A stretch of 35,441 bases of DNA, taken from Anaerolineae bacterium. GTDB taxonomy: Bacteria > Chloroflexota > Anaerolineae > Aggregatilineales > Phototrophicaceae. The notes beneath the pieces are model-generated. The model was not told the DNA's origin. It worked only from the letters and a program-made list of their open reading frames with translations, and made no database searches. The stretch is taken from the NCBI GenBank assembly GCA_025454525.1, contig JALOOG010000033.1:1-35441 (forward strand), in the 5' to 3' direction. Positions 4,856 to 12,809 of the stretch are shown here, piece by piece; the stretch's first letter is position 1, and every line of letters starts with the position of its first letter. Made by a program: the position numbers and the translations under genes.

Positions 4856-7800
4856 ATGTTTGAAGCAGTCAATTCAAAGGTAGACATCCCGAAGCTTGAG
4901 CAAGAAGTGATCGACTTCTGGCGGCGTAATAAGATCTTTGAGCGTTCGGTTTCTCAACGTGAAGGCGCGCCGTATTATGTAACTTACGAAGGCCCACCTA
5001 CGGTGAATGGTCAACCGGGTGTGCATCATGTGTTAGCGCGTGCATTTAAAGATATGTTCCCGCGTTACAAAACCATGCGCGGTTACTATTGTTTGCGTAA
5101 AGGCGGTTGGGACACGCACGGCCTACCCGTAGAGATCGCGTTAGAGAAAGAACTCGGTTTACGCGATAAAAACGAGATCGAAAGCTATGGCATCGCGGAA
5201 TTTAACGATAAGGCGCGGGCCAGCGTTTTACGCAATATTACCGCGTGGGAAAAATTTACGGAACGTATGGCCTATTGGGTCGATCTGGATCAGGCCTATG
5301 TCACCTTTACCAACGATTATATCGAAAGCGTGTGGTGGATTCTCACGCAATTCTGGAATAAAGACTTGATCTACAAAGGCTACAAGGTGATCCCGTTTTG
5401 TACCCGTTGTGGCACACCGTTGAGCAGCCATGAGGTATCCCTTGGCTATGATGAAGTCTCTGATCCCAGTGTGTTTGTGCGTTTTCCATTGCGTGATAAA
5501 CCCGGAGTCTACTTCTTGGTCTGGACGACGACTCCTTGGACATTGCCCGGAAACGTCGCTTTAGCCGTCGGGAGTGATGTCGATTATGTGCAGGTTGAAG
5601 GCCCGATGCCCAATGGCGAAGGCACGGAACAACTGATCTTGGCCGAGTCGCTCTTACAAAAGGTCTTGGAACACCCCGAAAACTATCAAGTGGTCAAGCG
5701 TTACAAGGGGAAAGACCTTGCCGGGATGCACTATCACCCGCTTTATACCTTCTTACCGGTGGAGCAGGAATACGCCTATGTGGTTACGGGGGATTTTGTG
5801 ACCACGGAAGACGGAACGGGTATCGTTCACATCGCACCCGCTTTCGGCGCGGATGACCTTGAAGTCGGTAAACAATATAACCTTCCGGTGTTACGCACGG
5901 TTCACGCCAACGGCAAGTTTATCGATGCTGTTACCAAGTTCCGCGGCATGTGGTTTAAAGAGGCCGATCCGGAGATCATCCTAGATCTAAAAGAACGCGG
6001 TTTGATGTTTAAATCGCGCAAGTACGTTCACAATTACCCACATTGTTGGCGTGACGGCACGCCCTTGATGTACTTTGCCCGCGATTCGTGGTTTATCAAC
6101 ACCACCAAGTATCGCCAAAAGATGATCGATCTAAATCAGACGATCAACTGGGTGCCGGGTCATGTGCGCGATGGCCGCTTTGGCAATTGGTTAGATGAAC
6201 TTAAAGATTGGGCTTTGGGCCGTGAACGCTATTGGGGGATTCCGCTCCCGATCTGGGTGGATGATCAAACAGGTGAGGCGATCAGCATCGGTAGCGTGAA
6301 AGAATTGAGCCAATACGCGGGACGTGATCTCTCTGAATTAGACTTGCATCGCCCGCATGTGGATCAGATCACCTTCCCGAATCCGAAAGGCACGGGTGGC
6401 ACGATGCGCCGTGTGTCGGAGGTGATCGATGTCTGGTTTGATAGCGGGTCAATGCCGTTGGCCCAATGGGGCTATCCGGCGGGCAATCAAGAGCTGTTCG
6501 AGTCACAATATCCCGCTGATTACATCTGTGAAGCGGTCGATCAAACACGCGGGTGGTTCTATACCTTACATTCGATCAGTAGCATGTTGTTTGAGCAGGT
6601 CTCGTTTAAAAATGTGATCTGCTTGGGTCATATCTTGGATGCCAATGGCGAAAAGATGTCCAAGAGTAAGGGCAATGTGGTTGATCCGTGGGATGTGATG
6701 AATCTGCACGGCACGGATGCGATGCGTTGGTATCTCTACACATCCGCGCAACCGGGCGACTCGCGCCGCTTCTCAATGGATCTGGTCGGTGAGGTGGTCA
6801 ATAAGTTCTGGTCTACCTTGTGGAACACGTTCTATTTCTTTGTCACCTATGCCAACATCAGCAAATGGACACCGGAACTTGCCGCACCTCCGGTTGAAAA
6901 GCGCGATCCGTTGGATCAATGGGTGTTAGCGGAGTTACATCAACTGGTACAAGAAGTCACCGAAGCTTATGACAACTACGATGTGCCGAATGCAACGCGC
7001 CCGATCCAAGCGTTCATTGAGGAGTTGAGTAACTGGTATGTGCGTTTGAGCCGTCGTCGGTTCTGGTCAGAATTGAATGAAGAAAGCCTAAGCGCCTTTG
7101 CCACGCTTTACGAGTGTTTGGTGACGGTCTCAAAATTGCTTGCACCGGCCACGCCGTTGATCAGTGATCGCCTCTATCGCACTTTGGTGTCAAAACGTGA
7201 TGCGAATGTGCCGGAAAGCGTGCATCTCACGGATTGGCCGACTGCGAATCCGCTTTTGATCAACCAAGCGGCCTTAGATGAGATGCGCGTGGTAATGCGT
7301 TTGGTGAGTTTAGGGCGTTTAGCACGGGAAGAATCTAAGATCAATGTACGTCAACCGCTTTCGACCGCGCAATTTGTCACCCGTGAACGGAGTGAGGCGC
7401 AAGCGGTACGTAAGCTAGAGGATTTGATCAAGTCCGAGTTAAACGTAAAATTGGTAGAAGTCTTAGACGGCGCAGATGAGGTCGTCACCTATCGCCTTAA
7501 CCCGATCCCCAAGTTTTTAGGGAAGAAATTCGGCGGTGATTTTGCACAAGTCCAAAAAGCGCTCCGAGAAGGGGAAGCGGCTCAAGTGCGTGAATGGGCT
7601 TTGGCTTTACGACGCGGCGAAAACATCCAGGTGACACTCAACGGCAAGACCTTTGAGGCGACTCCGGATGAAGTTGAGGTGCTACAAGATGCGGCCGAAG
7701 GGTTCGCGGTGATCAGTGAGAGTGGTTATCTGGCCGCCTTAGACACTAAGCTAAACGAAGAATTGATCCTTGAAGGTTTGGCGCGTGAGGTGGTGCGTCG

Positions 7801-8050
7801 GATTCAATCGACCCGTAAGGACGCGGACTTTAACATTGAAGACCGGATTCAGGTGGTCTATCGTGCCAGTGAACGCCTTGCTAAGGCGATCACCGGATAT
7901 GCTGGTTACATCCAAGAGGAGACTCTCGCAGTCAGCCTTGAGGTGGGAGAAGTGGAAGATGGCTTTTTCCGGGTGGAATTTACGACGGAAAAAGAGATGG
8001 AAAAGCTGAAAGGTGAATCGTTGACCTTAGGCGTAAAGCGCCATGTCTAA
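4856..8050 (+). CDS. ileS: Isoleucine--tRNA ligase, type 2, with GXHH motif
   Basis: This 1064-residue enzyme charges tRNA-Ile with isoleucine in the cytoplasm. It is longer than the roughly 940-residue type 1 enzymes and matches type 2 (eukaryote-like) IleRS. The catalytic signature near the N-terminus reads PGVHHV: Gly55-Val-His57-His58 (5018-5029), the swapped GXHH form instead of HXGH. KMSKS is intact at residues 600-604. The editing domain (about 180-400) has WTTTPWTLPGN and GTGIVHIAPAFGADD. The C-terminal part contains the type 2 segment PKFLGKKFG. ATG 4856 is chosen because GGAG (4846-4849) precedes it by 6 bases and MFEAVNSKVDIPKLE matches the usual family start; a GTG 12 bases upstream would consume that ribosome site. 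A strong terminator follows. Confidence 0.97.
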   Translation: MFEAVNSKVDIPKLEQEVIDFWRRNKIFERSVSQREGAPYYVTYEGPPTVNGQPGVHHVLARAFKDMFPRYKTMRGYYCLRKGGWDTHGLPVEIALEKELGLRDKNEIESYGIAEFNDKARASVLRNITAWEKFTERMAYWVDLDQAYVTFTNDYIESVWWILTQFWNKDLIYKGYKVIPFCTRCGTPLSSHEVSLGYDEVSDPSVFVRFPLRDKPGVYFLVWTTTPWTLPGNVALAVGSDVDYVQVEGPMPNGEGTEQLILAESLLQKVLEHPENYQVVKRYKGKDLAGMHYHPLYTFLPVEQEYAYVVTGDFVTTEDGTGIVHIAPAFGADDLEVGKQYNLPVLRTVHANGKFIDAVTKFRGMWFKEADPEIILDLKERGLMFKSRKYVHNYPHCWRDGTPLMYFARDSWFINTTKYRQKMIDLNQTINWVPGHVRDGRFGNWLDELKDWALGRERYWGIPLPIWVDDQTGEAISIGSVKELSQYAGRDLSELDLHRPHVDQITFPNPKGTGGTMRRVSEVIDVWFDSGSMPLAQWGYPAGNQELFESQYPADYICEAVDQTRGWFYTLHSISSMLFEQVSFKNVICLGHILDANGEKMSKSKGNVVDPWDVMNLHGTDAMRWYLYTSAQPGDSRRFSMDLVGEVVNKFWSTLWNTFYFFVTYANISKWTPELAAPPVEKRDPLDQWVLAELHQLVQEVTEAYDNYDVPNATRPIQAFIEELSNWYVRLSRRRFWSELNEESLSAFATLYECLVTVSKLLAPATPLISDRLYRTLVSKRDANVPESVHLTDWPTANPLLINQAALDEMRVVMRLVSLGRLAREESKINVRQPLSTAQFVTRERSEAQAVRKLEDLIKSELNVKLVEVLDGADEVVTYRLNPIPKFLGKKFGGDFAQVQKALREGEAAQVREWALALRRGENIQVTLNGKTFEATPDEVEVLQDAAEGFAVISESGYLAALDTKLNEELILEGLAREVVRRIQSTRKDADFNIEDRIQVVYRASERLAKAITGYAGYIQEETLAVSLEVGEVEDGFFRVEFTTEKEMEKLKGESLTLGVKRHV

Positions 8051-8078
8051 GCCTTTGATTTAGCCAAAATCACTAAAT

Positions 8079-8112
8079 TTTAAAACAAGGCCGATCTTGG
8101 CCTTGTTTTAAA
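8079..8112 (+). terminator. Rho-independent terminator of ileS
   Basis: A perfect 14-bp inverted repeat, TTTAAAACAAGGCC and GGCCTTGTTTTAAA, flanks the loop GATCTT, with T-rich ends on both strands. It begins 28 bases after the ileS stop codon. The rest of the 189-base gap before the next gene shows no further structure. Confidence 0.9.
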
Positions 8113-8239
8113 CACCACCCATAGTCGTCTTGATTAGACGATCTATACAAATCGCCCCTAACGCATTTGGTGAAAATCATCAAAACATCCCTCGCATGAA
8201 TCGTTTAGAATCAAGGCATGGACAAAGGGTGGTAATGGG

Positions 8240-9880
8240 ATGTCTGATAACGCAGTTTCTTTACAAGCGGTTTTACAATTTGCTCTGCCGATTGAGACCA
8301 CATTGATCGCCGGATCACTCGACAGCCTGATCACTTGGTCGGTGACGGTGCGTGCGCGGCCACCCGCCTTCCCAGATATTTACGGGGGGGAGTTGGCCTT
8401 TGTCTCGATGGAAGTGTTACGTAGTTACGACACACGCATCACTTTACATGAAGTGGTCGAAAACCTCGCTCAAGCGGGAGTCAGTTCAGTGGCGATCGCG
8501 ATCCGCGAGGAGATTCCCTCTGTGGTGATCAGTTTAGCGAATGATCGTCAAATGGCATTGTTACGTCTCCCAGAGGGCGCTAATTTACCAACGTTAGAGC
8601 GGGCCGTAAATAAATTGATTGTGAATCAGGCCGCGCAATTGACACAGCGTGCGATGGACATTCAACGCCAATTGACGCGCTTGGCAGCAGAAAATCGCGA
8701 TCTTAACAGTTTGTTACAGGTGATCGCGGGTGCAACGGCCAAGCCGATTGTGGTGCATGATGACGCGGGGGTGTTGATGGCCCAAGTCTACCCGAATGTG
8801 GCCCGGCGTGGCACGGGTGGACGTAACCTCGTAGCGAGTGTCCCGTATAGCGCGTTTCAAAATTGGCTAAGTCGTGAAGCTCCCACGCAACAAGGCGCGA
8901 TCGTAGCCAGTCCGATCGGACATACCACGGTGTTAAAAGTCGAAAAGCGGGTGGCGGGGTATCTTTCGCTGATCGATCAAACGGCTGAATTGAACGAATT
9001 TGAGCGCTTGGTGTTGACCTATGGTGCGGATGTCTGTGCGATCGAATTGGCGAAAACCCGGGCGATCGCTTCTGCGGTGGAACAAGCGCGTGGTGATTGG
9101 ATTCAGATGTGGTTAAGTGGTAACCCTACCGATGACGATCTCTTGGCGACACGCGCCCAACAATCCGGCTTTGATCCCAATCACCTGTATATTGTCACAG
9201 TGTATCGGGCTACAGCGAAAAACGGTGCAACCTTGCCTTTAGAATCGCTCACGTCTCTGATTAGGGATGATCTGACTCGTCGTCAAATCAACGGCGCGGT
9301 GGGTCAAAATGTCGATGTGATCGTGGTCTTATACCCTTTAGAAAACCCGTTGCAATTAAAGCGTATGGGCGATCTGGTGGATGAGACGCGCTTACAATTG
9401 GCCACACGCACCCCTAGTGGTCTGGTGGCCGCGGGCATCAGCCGTCCCGTACAGGGTTTAGCATCGTTGCGTGAGGCGTATCGCGAGGCAAAAGACGCAA
9501 TGGGCATTTCCGGACAATTAGGCGAACAAGATGCGACCACGTTTTACGGAGATCTTAAACTTTATCAGTTTTTGCTCTCGCTTAAGGAGAAAAACTTAGA
9601 GGTCTTACGGCGCTTTTATGAAGAATCGCTCTATCCCTTAGTCGAACACGATGAGCGTAAACAAGGCGATCTGGTGCGAACGCTCAACGGTTTCTTTGAG
9701 GCGAATGGCAATTTGGCAAAGGCCGCAACGGATTTAGATGTGCATCGCAATACCCTTGTGTATCGATTGGAACGGATCAGTGAGTTAACCGGACTTGACC
9801 TCAACGACGCGGATAATCGTTTGATTTTGCATCTGGCGCTCAAAGTCCAACGGGTGTTGGCAACGTTGCATGGCGGTTAG
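8240..9880 (+). CDS. PucR-family transcriptional regulator
   Basis: The 546-residue protein has the PucR/CdaR layout. The N-terminal ligand-sensing PucR domain (about residues 10-125) contains the family pattern LIAGSLDSLITWSVTV and GELAFVS. A central GAF/GGDEF-like region spans roughly 150-420. The C-terminal helix-turn-helix (about 475-540) has the signature NGNLAKAATDLDVHRNTLVYR. Characterised relatives respond to metabolites such as purine intermediates, sugar acids or amino acids. The ligand cannot be guessed here because no catabolic operon is adjacent; the next gene is a beta-propeller-like protein 70 bases downstream of the ATG-started frame. A weak AGGGTGG precedes ATG 8240. Confidence 0.88.
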   Translation: MSDNAVSLQAVLQFALPIETTLIAGSLDSLITWSVTVRARPPAFPDIYGGELAFVSMEVLRSYDTRITLHEVVENLAQAGVSSVAIAIREEIPSVVISLANDRQMALLRLPEGANLPTLERAVNKLIVNQAAQLTQRAMDIQRQLTRLAAENRDLNSLLQVIAGATAKPIVVHDDAGVLMAQVYPNVARRGTGGRNLVASVPYSAFQNWLSREAPTQQGAIVASPIGHTTVLKVEKRVAGYLSLIDQTAELNEFERLVLTYGADVCAIELAKTRAIASAVEQARGDWIQMWLSGNPTDDDLLATRAQQSGFDPNHLYIVTVYRATAKNGATLPLESLTSLIRDDLTRRQINGAVGQNVDVIVVLYPLENPLQLKRMGDLVDETRLQLATRTPSGLVAAGISRPVQGLASLREAYREAKDAMGISGQLGEQDATTFYGDLKLYQFLLSLKEKNLEVLRRFYEESLYPLVEHDERKQGDLVRTLNGFFEANGNLAKAATDLDVHRNTLVYRLERISELTGLDLNDADNRLILHLALKVQRVLATLHGG

Positions 9881-9950
9881 CGGATTCGCTCCGATGGAAA
9901 AATCACAGTAAACTCCGGTGATCGATCGATCGGTCTGTGTGGCGACTCTC

Positions 9951-10892
9951 ATGGCATGGTGGTTACAACTCACCCAACGTAGTTTGCAACGTTTGGATAT
10001 GTTAATCCTTCCCGATGCGCCGGCCCTGTTAGCGGCTTGGCAACGATCGGATCGGGCGAGTTTTTATCGATTGGATACGGGTAGCCTCATCAGTGAGTCT
10101 GAATGGACGTTTCCAACCGATCCCGATCGCACAAGTGAGGCATGGGCGGCTTTTTTGGCTACACTTAAGGTCCCCAATAGCGCATTTTTACCGATCGTAC
10201 AAACCCCCGCGATCACGATCTACACCACACCGACGGGGCAAACCCGCTTGTTTCAGACCGCCACGAACTTGATCATCAAATCTTTGGATCACCCTGAAGT
10301 CCCTTTAGAGATCAAGTCGAATGCGGCGTTTCGTTTGATCCACTTGACCGATCCACTGTTAGCAGCATTGGATCAAAAGGGAAAATTGCATCTGTATCGA
10401 CAAACCCGACGTATCGGGACGTATGACATCGGGATCAAGCTAAAACCCGATTCCTTAGCGGATCTCGCTGTCACGCCGACCCTGATCTTAGTGAGCGACA
10501 GCACACAGATCGTACAGGTGAGTTTTACAGGCAAGGTGATGCGTCAACTCAAAACACATTATGTGATCGCCCGTATGACAGCTTCACCCAACGGTCGTTA
10601 TCTGATCACCAGTGATTTAGAAACGGGGGTATTGCGGATCTATGACGGTCAAACGCTTCAGGTAAGCTATCAACGGTTTGCGATTGACCTGATAAGCAAA
10701 GCGCCTAAAGTGCAATTGTTAGCGGATATTCCACCCGAAACCATGGCCTTAAGTGCTTTGACGATTGATGATCAAGGGACAGTCGCTTTTGCAATCTCCG
10801 GGGTGATCTGTGTTGCACAATTAGAGGAATTTGATCGCTTACCTTCGGATCAATCAGACAAGTCAGAAAACACACGCTCCGAAACTTCCTAA
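9951..10892 (+). CDS. Beta-propeller-like hypothetical protein
   Basis: A 313-residue soluble protein without signal peptide. Repeated short strands with a WD40/YVTN-like look can be seen, for example AALDQKGKLHLYRQT, TLILVSDSTQIVQVS and SPNGRYLITSDLETGVLRIYDG, which suggest about five to six blades. No catalytic motif is evident. ATG 9951 (MAWWLQLTQRSL) is preferred; a GTG at 9918 in the same frame has no ribosome site and adds 11 unconvincing residues. The 3' end overlaps the convergent zinc-ribbon gene by 4 bases. Function unknown; a scaffold or protein-binding role is only a guess. Confidence 0.65.
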   Translation: MAWWLQLTQRSLQRLDMLILPDAPALLAAWQRSDRASFYRLDTGSLISESEWTFPTDPDRTSEAWAAFLATLKVPNSAFLPIVQTPAITIYTTPTGQTRLFQTATNLIIKSLDHPEVPLEIKSNAAFRLIHLTDPLLAALDQKGKLHLYRQTRRIGTYDIGIKLKPDSLADLAVTPTLILVSDSTQIVQVSFTGKVMRQLKTHYVIARMTASPNGRYLITSDLETGVLRIYDGQTLQVSYQRFAIDLISKAPKVQLLADIPPETMALSALTIDDQGTVAFAISGVICVAQLEEFDRLPSDQSDKSENTRSETS

Positions 10893-11083
10893 AGTTCACT
10901 GCAATCCCACGTAAAGCCACACCGATCGCACCGAACTTTACAGGCTAATCGATAGGTGTCTTGACCACATTGTGGGCAGACACTCGACAAGGTGTAATTT
11001 GGTAATGGGGCGACAATCGGTGGATCGATTTTGAGTGTGGGTGGGGTTTCGGATGAAGTTGAAGGGGTAGGTTTAGGATTCAT
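10889..11083 (-). CDS. Small zinc-ribbon protein behind tRNA-Cys
   Basis: A 64-residue protein with a Pro/Thr/Ser-rich N-terminal half and a C-terminal Cys-rich ribbon: VCPQCGQDTYRLACKV followed by RCDRCGFTWDC. Four cysteines in two C-x2-C knuckles would bind one zinc; two more cysteines flank them. The frame stays open upstream into the tRNA-Cys gene, so the ATG at 11083 is the first start outside the tRNA. No ribosome site is seen. It starts 23 bases after the tRNA 3' end with no terminator between, so it is probably cotranscribed from the promoter at 11195-11223. Its stop overlaps the convergent gene by 4 bases. Function unknown; a nucleic-acid- or protein-binding ribbon is plausible. Confidence 0.7.
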   Translation of the reverse strand: MNPKPTPSTSSETPPTLKIDPPIVAPLPNYTLSSVCPQCGQDTYRLACKVRCDRCGFTWDCSEL

Positions 11084-11106
11084 GGTGTGTATGGTTGAAT
11101 GATGAG

Positions 11107-11178
11107 AGGCGACGGTGGGACTCGAACCCACGGATCAGGCTTTTGCAGAGCCTTGCCTTACCACTTGGCTACGTCGCC
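11107..11178 (-). tRNA. tRNA-Cys (anticodon GCA), second copy
   Basis: Read on the minus strand, the acceptor pairs GGCGACG with CGTCGCC. The D-arm is GCC/GGC with a 9-base loop. The anticodon stem AGGCT/AGCCT flanks loop CTGCAAA, giving anticodon GCA. There is a 5-base variable loop, T-arm GTGGG/CCCAC with TTCGAGT, and discriminator T (complement at 11107). CCA is not encoded. It differs from the copy at 4277 in the acceptor, D and anticodon stems but shares the anticodon loop, T-stem and discriminator. It has its own good promoter and is followed by a zinc-ribbon gene. Confidence 0.93.
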
Positions 11179-11194
11179 ATTTTAGCGTGTATTT

Positions 11195-11223
11195 AGTATA
11201 GGCGGGAATCGACCAAATATCAA
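11195..11223 (-). promoter_or_regulatory. Sigma70-type promoter of the tRNA-Cys/zinc-ribbon unit
   Basis: On the minus strand TTGATA (complement of 11218-11223) and TATACT (complement of 11195-11200) are separated by 17 bases. The predicted start is near 11188, about 10 bases before the mature tRNA. The -35 box overlaps the stop codon of the upstream monooxygenase gene. Confidence 0.8.
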
Positions 11224-12353
11224 GCCCGAACTAAGCGTTTTTGGAGCTGTTCAACCGCGATAGCAGCCTCAATATTAAAATTATACATCGCGCCTTTGCC
11301 CTGATAAAACACCCCGACCAGATATAGACCCGGATAACCCAACACCTCACGGCCGTTCGGATGTGCTTCAAGATCACGCAAGGGCCAACCGTAACTATCC
11401 ACTGGCCCTTGATAACCAAAATAGCGATATAAGACCGGACGATACCCCGTCGCTAAGATGATCGTGTCCACTTCGATCCGTTGATCATCGGGTAGGATCG
11501 CCGCGTGCTGTTCTAAACGGATCGGCGCATCTATACACTTCACGATCCCGCGTTTTACCGCATGGATCAATTCTGGCCCACGAGTAGAGGCGGCACTGCT
11601 TAAACGCGCCTCTGGCACGGACTTGATCCCGATCCGGTCGAGATTCTGAAAACGAATCGACTCGATCATCCGGTCAATGCGATCTCCGATCGGCTTTGGC
11701 ATTCGCTCCGCGATCAACATCCATACGTGTTTGGGTAAACCCAACGGAAAACGCGGCCGCAATAAGATCCCCGTTCGCATTGCTAACAGGGTAGGGATCG
11801 CATTGTGTTTGCCGATCTCAATCGAAATATCGACTCCGCTTGGGCCATTGCCGATCACCATGACCCGTTGACCGATAAAAGGGGTTGGCCCTTTGTAATC
11901 GTTGGCATGGATGATCGTCCCGTCAAAGTGATCCATACCGGAAATTTGAGCTAAATACGGGCGATGAAACCGTCCCGAGGCCGAGATCACCGCTGGATGC
12001 CATGTTGATCCGAGGGTGCTTTCGACGCGCCAACCGCCATTTTCTGGTTGAATCCGTTGGACTTCTACGCCTAATTGAAGGTTGAAGTGATGATCTTGTG
12101 CATACTGTACCAGATAACGATGATACTGTTTTCCGGTGGGAAAGATCCCATAGGTGAGCGGGAATTTGCGTCCGGGTAGATGCGATAAAAAGCGTGTGGT
12201 GTTTAGCTTTAACGAGGGATATAAATTGTGCCAAGTTGAAGCGATCACTTCTGAACAATCGACCACTTGATACGGAATACCCGCTTGCTGGAGAAAGTAA
12301 GCTGATGCAAGTCCCGCCGGCCCTGCGCCGATCACCAATACCGTTTCCGTCAT
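11220..12353 (-). CDS. FAD/NADP-dependent flavin monooxygenase-like protein
   Basis: The 377-residue protein has two dinucleotide-binding motifs: FAD-binding VIGAGPAGLASA at residues 7-18 and NADP-binding VMVIGNGPSGVD in the middle. Between them is FDGTIIHANDYKG, a version of the FxGxxxHxxxY fingerprint of class B flavin monooxygenases. ATGYRP lies near the C-terminus. It resembles CzcO/YUCCA-type proteins. These use NADPH and oxygen to hydroxylate small molecules or oxidise ketones, amines or sulfides; the substrate is unknown. It is divergently transcribed from rpmF. It ends directly at the promoter of the tRNA-Cys unit, and readthrough into that unit on the same strand is possible. Confidence 0.88.
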   Translation of the reverse strand: MTETVLVIGAGPAGLASAYFLQQAGIPYQVVDCSEVIASTWHNLYPSLKLNTTRFLSHLPGRKFPLTYGIFPTGKQYHRYLVQYAQDHHFNLQLGVEVQRIQPENGGWRVESTLGSTWHPAVISASGRFHRPYLAQISGMDHFDGTIIHANDYKGPTPFIGQRVMVIGNGPSGVDISIEIGKHNAIPTLLAMRTGILLRPRFPLGLPKHVWMLIAERMPKPIGDRIDRMIESIRFQNLDRIGIKSVPEARLSSAASTRGPELIHAVKRGIVKCIDAPIRLEQHAAILPDDQRIEVDTIILATGYRPVLYRYFGYQGPVDSYGWPLRDLEAHPNGREVLGYPGLYLVGVFYQGKGAMYNFNIEAAIAVEQLQKRLVRA

Positions 12354-12450
12354 CTGATCCGTCCCTTGTTCCTCTTGATCTTCGTTATACCCGTTTTGGC
12401 TAAAGCCAAGTGGAATTTTTGATGAGTGGACACAAATATCAAGCGCGATA

Positions 12451-12479
12451 TTGATCTTCTCACCTGAGACTCCTATAAT
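12451..12479 (+). promoter_or_regulatory. Sigma70-type promoter of rpmF
   Basis: TTGATC at 12451-12456 and a perfect TATAAT at 12474-12479 are separated by 17 bases. Transcription would begin near 12486, giving a 60-base leader to the rpmF GTG start. Confidence 0.85.
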
Positions 12480-12545
12480 GCGTTGTGCTTCAGCTCGGCT
12501 CTACCGGGCTATTCTGTTTTAGTTTATTTACAAGGAGTCAGCCCT

Positions 12546-12734
12546 GTGGGTCCTCTACCAAAACGTAAAGTCTCTCGCGGTCGTCGGGATCGCCGTCGGA
12601 ATCACGATGTGTTATCCATGAAACATATCGTCGTCTGCCCAAGTTGTGGCGCTTATCATGTCGCCCATCGTGTTTGCCGTGCTTGCGGCTCTTACCAAGG
12701 TGAAACCGTCTACGAAGTAGACACCGACAAGTAA
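12546..12734 (+). CDS. rpmF: 50S ribosomal protein L32
   Basis: The 62-residue product begins MGPLPKRKVSRGRRDRRR, the basic start typical of L32. It carries a four-cysteine zinc site, CPSCGAYHVAHRVCRACG, in the usual position, so it belongs to the Cys-containing (zinc-binding) form. The GTG start at 12546 is chosen because AAGGAG (12532-12537) precedes it by 8 bases and the protein then starts at the family-conserved residue; frames running further upstream add unrelated sequence. It is a single-gene unit between a strong promoter and a strong terminator, without the yceD or plsX neighbours common elsewhere. Confidence 0.96.
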   Translation: MGPLPKRKVSRGRRDRRRNHDVLSMKHIVVCPSCGAYHVAHRVCRACGSYQGETVYEVDTDK

Positions 12735-12759
12735 GATCGTGAGATTCTGTCTTGTATTT

Positions 12760-12798
12760 AAAAACGCCCAGAGCTTGATCGGTGATCTGGGCGTTTTT
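12760..12798. terminator. Bidirectional terminator between rpmF and the UDP-sugar dehydrogenase
   Basis: A perfect 13-bp inverted repeat, AAAAACGCCCAGA (12760-12772) and TCTGGGCGTTTTT (12786-12798), has a 13-base loop. The A and T runs make it active on both strands, and it serves the two convergent genes. Confidence 0.92.
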
Positions 12799-12809
12799 GT
12801 CTCTTGTGT

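Noticed and set aside
4611-4856. An 81-codon GTG frame ending TAATG on the ileS start.
   Set aside because: No ribosome site, no protein-like composition, and it overlaps the well-supported leader peptide in another frame; the overlap with the ileS start may be chance.
10889-11131. Extension of the zinc-ribbon gene to an ATG at 11131.
   Set aside because: The added codons lie inside the tRNA-Cys gene; the start at 11083 is used instead.
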